From: Podochytrium sp. JEL0797
Lineage: Eukaryota; Chytridiomycota; Chytridiomycetes; Chytridiales; Chytriomycetaceae
Assembly: GCA_027596195.1 (NCBI GenBank)
Contig: JADGJG010000499.1
Coordinates: 1 to 17,877 of the forward strand
Direction of reading: 5' to 3'
Length of the DNA stretch: 17,877 nt
Part shown: in pieces, positions 1-7,502 of the stretch
Numbering within the stretch: the stretch's first letter is position 1
Layout: every line of letters begins with the position of its first letter
The notes under the pieces: model-generated
Told to the model about the DNA's origin: nothing
Seen by the model: the letters and a program-made list of their open reading frames with translations, nothing else
The model's database searches: none
Translations under genes and position numbers: made by a program

Positions 1-2315
1 TTCATCAACCACCACATCCCCTTCCGAAACACCCTCCCCCACACCACCCACCCGATTCGAAAACGCAACAATATACCCACCCCCACCCCCCACCTACTTC
101 TCCTCCCTCACCTCCTCCACTGTCCTCGGACCATGCCACGTGGACCCCACAAACTGTCTCAACTTTGCCCTCGCCTCGGCGCCGAACCAGACTTTTTTTT
201 ACGGAGGGGGGCAGAGCAACGTGTCGAATACGAATTTGTTTTGGCGGTTGAATACGGCCGTGGATGGGATGTGGTTTTGGGAGGATGCGTATGAGGATGG
301 GGTGGTGAAGATGCCGGCGTGGTGGGATGTGAAGGGGTTTGCGGTGGGGGATGGGGTGCAGTTTGTACTTCCGGTGAGTTTTTGGGGTGTCTATCCTTTT
401 CTTTCTCTCACTATCTCTCTCTCTCTCTCTCGTTCTCTCTTGTTTTCAAAAACTGACAAGTGTTTTTCTGATAGTTCGAAACCGTCGATCGAACCGGTGG
501 CCTCATCAAATGGAACCTCACAGAATCCACCTTCACTTTCACTCAAGCCTCACAACCCAACGTCACAGACTACTACGGCCAACAACGTAACCTTACCCCT
601 CCCACCCCATTCCCTCCTTCTCGCCTCTCATTCTAAAAAACTCTTTACCAGAAATCGAACCAACCCCGCTCCCCACCCCACCCCAACAACTCCCCCTCAT
701 CCTCTCCCTCTCCCTCTCCCTCGCCTTCCTCACAATCACCGCCGCCACCCTCCTCACGGTCCGCCACCGCCGCCGATCCCGCCAACGACGACACCTCGCA
801 GACCCGTACCTGCACGTTGAAACACACACCCCTGAACCCCAGCTTCCCCCGTTACGGTCAATTTGGCAGGGAAGTCCGTTGAGTCCACGTCGGGGGTTGT
901 TTTTGAGCACGACAGGGGAAGTGACACCAGCTGCTGCTGTGGAGGTGATGGACTCCGCGGGGGATACGCTGTCACTCAAGGGAAAAGCGAAACTCGAAGA
1001 GTACCACCTCAGTGCAGCAACACTCGCAAGCGCTGGCGGCGCGGATACAACCTCCGGGTTCGAAGAAATCCCATTGACAACCTTCACATCGACTCCGTCT
1101 CCCATCACAATCAATTCAGGATCGTCATCCACGCCGATGAGTCCCGCTATTCAACAACAACACCCGTCCCGGAACCGAATTAATGCGGCGTGGCGCGTGT
1201 TGACGGGTGTGCAGCCTGTGAGTCCCGGGGGAACCCCGATTGTGATGGATTTGGGTGTACCCGGGGGAGGCGGGAGTAGTAGTGATGGAGGAAGACGGAG
1301 TGTATCCGTGAGTGCAGCCTCCCGCGAAAGCCTACGCACTTTAAGCACGAATTCTCGCACCTCCGCAACGGGAGGCGGTGCAGGAGGTAGTTTGCATTCC
1401 ACGACCAATATGCCCGCGAATCCACCGACACCACCGCGTGTCACGCGGCCGCAGTTTTTCCGGCCGCCCGAACGGACCGTTACGAATGCGGTTGTGGTTG
1501 TAGACGAGGAAGGGCACGATTTACCGAGTTATGATGCGGCGATGGGTGGAGTGAGGGTCGCTACGCCGGTGCGTCGCGGGACGGGGGATGAGATTGTGGT
1601 GGCTGAGGCAGTTGTTGCGGAAGTGGTGGAAGTGAGGCAACATGCGGTTGTGGTTGGCGCACATAGTCCCGTCGGCAAAGACGAGATTGAATTGGTGAGT
1701 TGTTGCGCGCGCGCGTGTCTGTAGTACATTTCATGACTAACCCACCAAATTTACTAGCGCGTCGGAGACCACATCACACTCACCCCGGACCCAACCGACA
1801 CCCCACACTCCTCCTTCACCCGCGGCCTCAACGCCAACTCTGGCCGAACAGGTCTCTTCCCACGCCACTGCATCACGCTCATAGACGACCCCGCGAGTAT
1901 ACCCTCCATCATCACACCTTTAAGCACGGATATCTCATGGTGGCGCGAACAAGCCATCCGGTTCAACAACGCGTTGACGAACCCTGCGAGTGCGACAGGG
2001 GCTGCTGCTGTTGTGGCTCCTGTTGCGGTTTCAGCGGCGGTGGTTGTGGAGGGCGGGGATATGGAGAAAGTTGGGGGTGGTGGGGAGTCTGTTCCGGTAG
2101 TAGTTGCTCCACCTCCTCCTCCCCCACAGCAGCAGTTGGGGAATTCGATTGTGGCGCCGTTAGCGCCTCAACAGCAGGTTGGTGTGAGGCCGGTGGGTAG
2201 TACTGGGGTTGTTTCACCTGCGGCGCCGAATGGGGGAGGGGGGAGGGGAGTGGTGGTGATGGATGCGGAGACTGTGAGTGTTGCGACGACGGGGCGGTTG
2301 AGTGGGGAGGGGTAG
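1..2315 (+). CDS. Single-pass membrane protein with cytoplasmic SH3 domain (5' partial)
   Basis: The gene is open at the left window edge in the frame starting at base 2, so its start and any signal peptide are missing. I place exons at 2-373, 475-586, 652-1694 and 1758-2315. The introns are 101, 65 and 63 nt with GTGAGT or GTAACC donors, and all phases agree. The first part is a Pro/Ser/Thr-rich, N-glycosylation-rich ectodomain. It is followed by one hydrophobic segment (about bases 690-761, Leu/Ser/Ala/Thr-rich) and an Arg cluster (RHRRR), giving cytoplasmic topology downstream. A long Ser/Thr-rich linker leads to an SH3 domain at about 1630-1885. It is recognised by KDEIEL-RVGD, SGRTGLFP and CITLI, and is split by the third intron. 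The ligand-pocket Trp after the RT loop is not present. The tail contains six consecutive prolines and poly-Gln. The plan resembles fungal Fus1-like or other membrane-anchored SH3 scaffolds, by analogy only. No AATAAA lies near the TAG stop. Confidence 0.8.
414..431 (+). repeat. TC dinucleotide microsatellite in intron 1
   Basis: Nine uninterrupted TC units lie inside the first intron of the SH3 gene (374-474), within a longer pyrimidine tract reaching about position 442. The tract may simply extend the polypyrimidine part of this intron, which is the longest of the three at 101 nt. Confidence 0.9.
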
Positions 2316-2636
2316 AGTGAGAGGGGGGTGTGCGGGGGGATTGATGCAGTTCGTTTTTTAGTGAGGGGTTTCGGGGATTTTCTTGTTTCTTTTTCTGTGC
2401 ATATAGTTGAGCGAGTTTGTTTCCTAATAATAGAGTTTTGAAAAGTATTTTCTCGTTTGAAAAAAAAACTCTGTTTATTCCGATTCGCCAAAAGACTTCA
2501 ATCACAGAGCGAGAGGAGGTCACACCACCACAACTTTGGCATGTCCCAGCATCTTCTCAATTCAATAATTTTGGTTCGGTCAAAAGAGTCTGCTATGTGA
2601 TAGAAATGTAAATGTTTTTCAAACAATTTTTTCAAC
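2316..2636. other. Intergenic, 3' flank of the SH3 gene
   Basis: I see no convincing gene here. The first 30 bases are G-rich and continue the composition of the preceding exon. After that the sequence turns AT-rich with several T and A runs, as expected of a 3' UTR and terminator region. Open frames in this stretch are short and low in complexity. Confidence 0.6.
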
Positions 2637-2713
2637 TGAGAGGAAGAGAGAGTAGAGCAAGCAAGAGTGTGTGAGAGAGAGAGAGAAGGAGAGGAGGAAG
2701 GAAGGAGAGGACG
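2637..2713. repeat. Purine-rich GA microsatellite tract
   Basis: About 77 bases are almost entirely A and G on the plus strand, including a GAGAGAGAGAGA core near 2672. Such homopurine tracts can adopt non-B structure, which is general knowledge and not shown here. The tract lies between two convergent genes and directly before the palindrome cluster at 2738. Confidence 0.8.
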
Positions 2714-2737
2714 GCGATGGCGCCGGTTGTCGGCGGA

Positions 2738-2769
2738 CGCGTTCGAACGCGTTCGAACACGTCACGTGA
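2738..2769. promoter_or_regulatory. Palindrome cluster with E-box core
   Basis: A perfect 14-bp palindrome (CGCGTTCGAACGCG, 2738-2751) overlaps two tandem copies of GCGTTCGAAC (2739-2748 and 2749-2758). These are followed by the 8-bp palindrome TCACGTGA (2762-2769), which contains the CACGTG core bound by bHLH factors such as Cbf1 or Pho4 in fungi. It looks like a compact binding platform, but both flanking intact genes end towards it, so no target gene is evident. Confidence 0.45.
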
Positions 2770-2941
2770 TGTCGGCCGACTGACCGGTGCCATTTTTTTG
2801 GACCTTTTGGCAACGAATTTACTCTGGCTGGTCCCGGCTGGTATTTTTGATAAGGAGGCCCCATCTGTTCATCCCACTTTAGCGGTAAAATCCGCACCAA
2901 AATTATGGCGTCCTGCTTTCGAATTTCCTGTGGTGACTTTT

Positions 2942-3036
2942 CATTTCCCGCCGCATTCTAGAGGCAAGTTGTCCTCCCCAATCACAGTTCACTTCTACCA
3001 ACTCTTGTAAATAATTTGCAAGTTTTTAATCGAAAT
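2942..3036 (-). pseudogene. Decayed copy of the Sec14 C-terminal region
   Basis: This segment aligns with 3209-3276 inside the intact Sec14 gene. By hand about 53 of 65 aligned bases are identical, apart from a 7-base insertion (AGTTCAC on the plus strand, starting near 2985). On the minus strand it still encodes recognisable pieces, ELVEV and then VIGEDNLPLECGGK, matching VIGEENLPQEYGGK of the neighbour. The insertion breaks the frame and a TGA follows the final Lys codon. Similarity fades beyond about 3036 and below 2942. It is a short partial duplication or the last trace of a tandem Sec14 paralogue, lying just 3' of its parent. Confidence 0.8.
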
Positions 3037-3048
3037 AATGAAAAAACA

Positions 3049-3978
3049 TCACCCCAACGTTTGTCCCACCACCGTGACCCCGGGCGCGTCCCCTTCCTTC
3101 TTGACAATATTAATCTCTTCCCAAAACGCAATCGGATACCCCTCCACCGTGCCGTCGTTCCAGGGACCCGTGTCCGACCGTCGACACCCCCCCTTGTCAG
3201 CACACGTGCATTTCCCGCCATATTCTTGTGGCAGGTTTTCTTCCCCAATCACTTCCACCAACTCTTTCTGATAATTCGCGCCGAGGATGGAAATCTTGGC
3301 AACAGTTTGTTCATCCAACATGTTCTTGACCACAGCCCACACCCCCTGAAACAACACGGGCGCATTAATGATAAACATTTTCCCCAACGTCTCGGGGTAA
3401 TAATTCTGCGCGATATGCGTCACAGTTCCCAACACTTTCCTCACACTATTAAACTGCATTACAGGCACATGTTTCAAATCCAAAATGGTACAACTCTTGT
3501 CCACCACAGTCCCCGCCTTCAAAGAAAGCGCCTTCATTCTGTACCGGATTGTCTTTTCGTATTCACGAACGTAGTATTGGATGAACCGGTCCGGGGTCGT
3601 GATGCTGCCGTCGAGGAGTTTGGCGCTAAGGTTCGAGAGGACTTCGAAATAAACGGCGCGTCCGTGTTTATCCGTCTTGTGGTAAAAACGCGGGTAGATT
3701 TGCATCACTTGGTCGTACTCGGGGTACCGCAGGCCTTGCACGATTCCGTCCTCGACGTGGAACGAGACGCGCCAGGAGAGGTAGTTTGAGAACATGAGGT
3801 GGGCTTTTGGGAGGTCGAATTTGCGCGCTTTGAGGAAGCGGAGGAGGAGGTCGTCTGGGTGGAGGGCGGGGTCATAGGGTGGGGTTGGGGGGTTTGTGGT
3901 GAGGAGGTTTTTGAAAGAGGCGAGGATTGCGGTGGGGTCGGTTATGATGGAGTTGCGCGTTGGGGAATGAAGGTCCAT
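3049..3978 (-). CDS. Sec14-like phosphatidylinositol/lipid transfer protein
   Basis: This is a single-exon gene of 309 residues. The ATG at 3978 follows an A-rich leader. An N-terminal CRAL-TRIO-N helical region (about 40-75, including DDLLLRFLKARKFDLPKAH) is followed by the Sec14/CRAL-TRIO lipid-binding fold (about 90-255). Diagnostic blocks are YHKTDKHGRAVYFE, NYYPETLGKMFIINAP, ISILGANYQKELVEVIG and ENLPQEYGGKC. The Cys-rich end with a GPW motif is common in fungal Sec14 homologues. The family exchanges phosphatidylinositol and phosphatidylcholine between membranes and supports Golgi and phosphoinositide function. Fungi carry several paralogues, so I do not assign a specific symbol. It is divergent from the LicD-like gene, with 278 bp between the start codons. 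A degenerate copy of its 3' end lies immediately downstream. I see no AATAAA after its stop. Confidence 0.93.
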   Translation of the reverse strand: MDLHSPTRNSIITDPTAILASFKNLLTTNPPTPPYDPALHPDDLLLRFLKARKFDLPKAHLMFSNYLSWRVSFHVEDGIVQGLRYPEYDQVMQIYPRFYHKTDKHGRAVYFEVLSNLSAKLLDGSITTPDRFIQYYVREYEKTIRYRMKALSLKAGTVVDKSCTILDLKHVPVMQFNSVRKVLGTVTHIAQNYYPETLGKMFIINAPVLFQGVWAVVKNMLDEQTVAKISILGANYQKELVEVIGEENLPQEYGGKCTCADKGGCRRSDTGPWNDGTVEGYPIAFWEEINIVKKEGDAPGVTVVGQTLG

Positions 3979-4256
3979 TTTTTTAAAAAAGTTCTAGAAC
4001 ACGTTTTTTGGAATCTACTCGAAACTGCATGAGAAGTGGATGGAATATATGAGAAAGTAAAGAGGATTTTAGCGATTGTAATTCACTGCCCATTTTCCAT
4101 GAGGAAAAAAGTCACGTAATCATCGTACCGTACCTTGTTGCATTGTGGTTAATATTTTGCCACCCTTGGCATTCGTCATGCGAAACAAGAAGTTGAACCG
4201 TCGTGTATTTCTCCTCCCCCCCGCAACCCCCTTTAACAAATCATAACAAACCAAAA
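3979..4256. promoter_or_regulatory. Shared divergent promoter region with a heat-shock-element-like site
   Basis: This 278-bp region separates the start codons of Sec14 (minus) and the LicD-like gene (plus). A perfect palindrome GTTCTAGAAC at 3991-4000 contains TTCnnGAA, the minimal two-unit heat shock element, only 13 bp from the Sec14 ATG. The palindrome TTTTTTAAAAAA lies beside it. On the other side the LicD-like ATG has an A-rich leader (CCAAAAATGG). I see no canonical TATA box on either strand. Confidence 0.5.
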
Positions 4257-5357
4257 ATGGACTCAAAGCATTCTCGTCTGATCACCACCATTGTCCACCT
4301 TCCTCGTTCGCATGCCAAGCAAAGAAGAATCGCGATCTTTGTCCTCGTCTTCCTCTGCCTCTTTGTCAGCTCCTTCACCCTCGCACGACAAATCTCAGAT
4401 TCTGCAACAATTGCCCAAACTCCTGAGATTGTATCAATGGACTTGCGGTCAACCATCGAAGCCAAGACCATGAAAACCCAAATCGAAGACTACACTTCAA
4501 AGACAACCGAACTTTACGATACCGGCCGACACCTCAACGTACCAAGATCCCACTTTGACCTGATCCAACCACTCCCCAAAGGATTCAACGCAACGAGTGC
4601 CCTCGAAATCGCGGTGCTCGACCAAAAATACTTTACCGAGTGCGAATTGGACGGCAAGCGGGACTTGCGTTTCGGACCCAAAGAGTTTTGCCAACCCACT
4701 ACACGGAGTTGGGATGCTATGCACGAGAGTTTACCTGCGTTGCTCAAGTCCTGGGCTGCGTTTAGCGAGCGAAACAAGATTGTGTGGTGGATTTCGCACG
4801 GAGAGATGATTGGATGGTTCTGGAATGCGCGCTTGTTGCCTTGGGATTTCGATTTGGGTGTGTACCTTATTCTTACCTTATTCGAATCTATTGCTAAACA
4901 TGCCTCTTTTGTGTTCAAAGATATCCAAATGACGGCATTCCAGCTGACCCAACTGATCCAGTTCAACCAAACACTTATTGACAACCGCTTCCTGATTAAT
5001 ATAAGTCCCAACGTACTCGTCCGAACTCCACAGTTCGACAACACCATCGACGCTCGGGTGGTGGACACGAAAACCGGATATTTCATGGATATTACGGGTC
5101 TCGCCCAAATCTCGTCTTCCTCGTTGGATGAAGTCCGATGCAAGTCCCCCCACGCGTATGGATATTCAGATATTATGCCGCTGCGTGAGACTGTCCTTGA
5201 GGGTGTGAAAGTGTGGAGGCCGCGGGAGGTTTCCAAGATTTTGAAGCAGGAGTATGGGTTCAAGGCGTTGTATTCGCCGATTTTCTATGCCAAAGGACAA
5301 GGGTTTTATCGATGGAGCAGGGTCGACCAGTTGTGGTTGAAGATGTGGTCAAAATAA
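4257..5357 (+). CDS. LicD/MNN4-family type II membrane transferase
   Basis: Exons are 4257-4857 and 4921-5357, giving 345 residues. The ATG at 4257 has a strong CAAAAATGG context. A short basic N-terminus and one hydrophobic anchor (about residues 25-43) predict a type II Golgi or ER protein. The LicD/fukutin-like domain contains WWISHGEMIGWFWN, then LPWDFDLDIQM, the metal-binding DxDxD (Asp197, Asp199, Asp201), and later IDARVVDTKTGYFMDITGL, as in fungal MNN4 proteins. MNN4 relatives are needed for mannosylphosphate addition to cell-wall mannans, and LicD proteins transfer phosphocholine. The exact donor and acceptor here are not known. The third Asp codon is assembled across the 63-nt intron. 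That intron is in frame and has no stop, so an unspliced reading looks like one long gene but loses the motif. The stop codon lies inside AATAAA. Confidence 0.88.
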   Translation: MDSKHSRLITTIVHLPRSHAKQRRIAIFVLVFLCLFVSSFTLARQISDSATIAQTPEIVSMDLRSTIEAKTMKTQIEDYTSKTTELYDTGRHLNVPRSHFDLIQPLPKGFNATSALEIAVLDQKYFTECELDGKRDLRFGPKEFCQPTTRSWDAMHESLPALLKSWAAFSERNKIVWWISHGEMIGWFWNARLLPWDFDLGVYLILTLFESIAKHASFVFKDIQMTAFQLTQLIQFNQTLIDNRFLINISPNVLVRTPQFDNTIDARVVDTKTGYFMDITGLAQISSSSLDEVRCKSPHAYGYSDIMPLRETVLEGVKVWRPREVSKILKQEYGFKALYSPIFYAKGQGFYRWSRVDQLWLKMWSK

Positions 5358-5358
5358 A
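5353..5358 (+). terminator. AATAAA poly(A) signal containing the LicD-like gene stop codon
   Basis: The TAA stop (5355-5357) is fully inside AATAAA, so the 3' UTR should be very short. Confidence 0.6.
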
Positions 5359-5487
5359 CTGTTGAGAAGCTGTTGGAAGATGTCAAGTTCTGGTGACCTC
5401 GTTTTGCGATGAATCTTTTGGCGTTTCGAATCGCACCGCCCAAACTGGGTGTTTGTAGACCTGCGAAAAAAAAGCAGACACACGCAT
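5358..5487. other. Convergent intergenic spacer
   Basis: Only 130 bp separate the stop codons of two convergent genes. A run of nine A at about 5466-5474 is the only visible feature. Transcripts from the two strands probably come close together or overlap here. Confidence 0.6.
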
Positions 5488-7461
5488 TTACTTCTCAATA
5501 CTCTTCTTCTGCTCCATTTCCACCTCCCGCCGCGCTTCATACCGAGCAACAAACAAACTCCACACAAACGACTCCTCTTCAGCAGGATACGCCCTCATCT
5601 CCACCAAACTCATTAAAGCAGTAGCATGCAACGCAAACACCGTCTTCACAAACCTCTCACTCGGCCCCCCCGACTGCTGCTGCTGCCCCCCAGCCCCCTT
5701 AACCACCCTACACTTTGGAAAACAAAACAACACGTCCACCAACGAAATCGACACCCTCCCCTCCTGCACCCCATAATCCCACAACTCCGCCTGCTGCCTC
5801 TTCACCGACGACCCAACCCCATACCTCCTCAACGCCCCCGCCCTCGCCTTCCTCACCTCCCCCTCCGCCATCGCGCCAACCACCCACTCAAGCCGCTTCC
5901 ACAACACAATCGCAACAGGACAAGTCCACAAAAAATGTGTAAAAGTCTCCAAACAACCGTTCCCACACCTCGCACAGGCCGCCGTGGGGTGCACGCGGGC
6001 CGGGCTGACAGGGGTTTCCGAAAAGTCTTCAAGCACACACCCGAGCGGCATGCTGCGCCACACAATGTCCCAATACACTTTGGCTTCGTGGTACGTGCGG
6101 CGTTGGTGGATTCCAACGCTGATGCTGTTTTCGAGGATTTCTTGCACGAGTTTGGACCAATCCGAGGCGGGGATGCGGATGCGGAGCGCGGATTCCCACG
6201 CGGATTGGGTTTCGGGGGAGAGGGTGGGGAGGATGGGGGGAGGATGAGATGGCTTGGGGGAGATGGAGTGGTTGGTGCGATGTGTGGGAGACGTGGAGCG
6301 ACGTTGTTGGTTTTGCGCGGCGGCGAGGTGGCTTTTGTAGGCTAGGAGGGCTGTGATGAAGTCGTTGCTGGGTCGGATGTGGAGGTGTTCGACGCGTTTG
6401 TAGTGTGGTGCTGTAGGGGAGATGGCGTGGTGTGCGGGGAGGGATAAAAGTACGGTTGTATCTGGTACGTTTGGAGACGCGATAGGAGGAGGGGCTTTGG
6501 TTGTGTTGATGTGAGGCACTGAATTGCTTCGTAACCGCTGCTGAATTTCTTGCTGTCGGCCCGCGTCAAAGGCACCGTTGGAAACATCCTCGAGAGGGTA
6601 CAGTTTCGCGTACATGCGAACACTCGTGGGTGAATCCTCGGAATCAAACGATCGCACACTGTTTCCGCCAAATGAAACGGCGCGGTGCGGGGATCTCTTT
6701 CCAGAAGACAGTGTTGGAGAAGAAGGGGGGTTGAAAGTTGTGTTGGAGACTGGACTGGCCCCCCTCGACGACCTCGAAAAGGACATTTTCTTTCCCGACA
6801 AAGGCGCCGTGTGGAAGTTGCCATTGGCATCGACAACAACGGTAGTATTACTTAGTAGTCGCCCGCGTTCCATGTTGTGGGTTTGTTCGTAGTCGCTGAA
6901 GCAAGGAGAAACGGCGTCGTTTTTGAGTGCAATCAGCCAATCCGTGTAAACGAGCCACATTTCCCGCTGTTTTTCGTGCCGTCTCATAACATCTGGCGAA
7001 GCAGAATTCTGCTGAGAATATATACGACTGCTGCTACTACTCAGATTACTATTGTTCGAACTGACAGAGGCCTTGCGTTGCGAGTTGGCGCTGACGTATT
7101 TCGGATAACTCAATTTCCGCTCATTCCGCGGCGGAGAATCTGGCGGTTGTGTTACAATCTTCAACTTGAGTGAAGAGTCGCGAGGGTGGCTGTATCCTGC
7201 CGTTGGAGGAGATAAAGGTCGGCCGTTGGGAACGTGTTGTGGTGGTGGTGGCGGGACGGTGACAGATTCCTTTCGTTTCCCAAAACTCAAGCGACCGTTA
7301 AACACGGTATCGAGGGACCCCATCAGCGCGGATCGAGTAGATTTGGCTCCAACAGTGCTGGTGCTGCTGCTTCGCTTCATCACGGGCGTGCGGTTCTGGA
7401 ACATGTTGATTGTTCTTTTCGCGGAATACCTGTCAAAAAGTCCGCCCCAGCAGCCCGCCAT
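5488..7461 (-). CDS. Disordered protein with reverse-transcriptase-type zinc-binding domain
   Basis: This is one exon of 657 residues from the ATG at 7461 (MAGCWGGLF). A second in-frame ATG at 7404 (MFQNRTPV) is an alternative. The first 400 residues are Ser/Pro/Arg-rich low-complexity sequence with many SP and SR motifs, likely intrinsically disordered. The C-terminal part has the pattern VYWDIVWRSMPLGC, a linker, then CARC-x9-H-x4-CP-x5-LW (coded at about 5910-5990). This matches the zf-RVT zinc-binding module found after the reverse transcriptase in non-LTR retrotransposons. No reverse transcriptase or endonuclease motif (such as a YADD box) is present. The frame is intact over nearly 2 kb, which suggests a functional gene and not element debris. 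It starts only 40 bp after the stop of the upstream gene. Function is unknown. Confidence 0.7.
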   Translation of the reverse strand: MAGCWGGLFDRYSAKRTINMFQNRTPVMKRSSSTSTVGAKSTRSALMGSLDTVFNGRLSFGKRKESVTVPPPPPQHVPNGRPLSPPTAGYSHPRDSSLKLKIVTQPPDSPPRNERKLSYPKYVSANSQRKASVSSNNSNLSSSSSRIYSQQNSASPDVMRRHEKQREMWLVYTDWLIALKNDAVSPCFSDYEQTHNMERGRLLSNTTVVVDANGNFHTAPLSGKKMSFSRSSRGASPVSNTTFNPPSSPTLSSGKRSPHRAVSFGGNSVRSFDSEDSPTSVRMYAKLYPLEDVSNGAFDAGRQQEIQQRLRSNSVPHINTTKAPPPIASPNVPDTTVLLSLPAHHAISPTAPHYKRVEHLHIRPSNDFITALLAYKSHLAAAQNQQRRSTSPTHRTNHSISPKPSHPPPILPTLSPETQSAWESALRIRIPASDWSKLVQEILENSISVGIHQRRTYHEAKVYWDIVWRSMPLGCVLEDFSETPVSPARVHPTAACARCGNGCLETFTHFLWTCPVAIVLWKRLEWVVGAMAEGEVRKARAGALRRYGVGSSVKRQQAELWDYGVQEGRVSISLVDVLFCFPKCRVVKGAGGQQQQSGGPSERFVKTVFALHATALMSLVEMRAYPAEEESFVWSLFVARYEARREVEMEQKKSIEK

Positions 7462-7496
7462 GAAAAACAAAAAATATATGCGCAGCCAATTATCTA

Positions 7497-7502
7497 TTTA
7501 TT
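7497..7502 (-). terminator. AATAAA poly(A) signal overlapping the stop of the 410-residue gene
   Basis: The sequence reads TGTGAATAAATAG on the minus strand: the last A of the TGA stop is the first base of the hexamer. The next gene starts 36 bp further on. Confidence 0.6.

Noticed and set aside
403..442. CT tract as a regulatory element
   Set aside because: It lies wholly inside an intron and is most simply a microsatellite within the polypyrimidine region.
2717..3010. Plus-strand open frame of 97 codons
   Set aside because: It runs antisense through the Sec14 relic and the palindrome cluster, has no recognisable motif, and its apparent similarity to the region near 3200 is explained by the minus-strand duplication.
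3016..3789. 257-codon plus-strand frame opposite Sec14
   Set aside because: The minus strand encodes a complete Sec14 protein with all family blocks. The plus frame shows none.
5626..6345. Plus-strand open frame of 239 codons
   Set aside because: It lies antisense to the zf-RVT gene and has a low-complexity Pro/Arg/His composition. It is a shadow of the real frame.
5488..7461. An intact non-LTR retrotransposon
   Set aside because: No reverse transcriptase, endonuclease, poly(A) tail or target-site duplication is visible. Only the terminal zinc-binding module is present.
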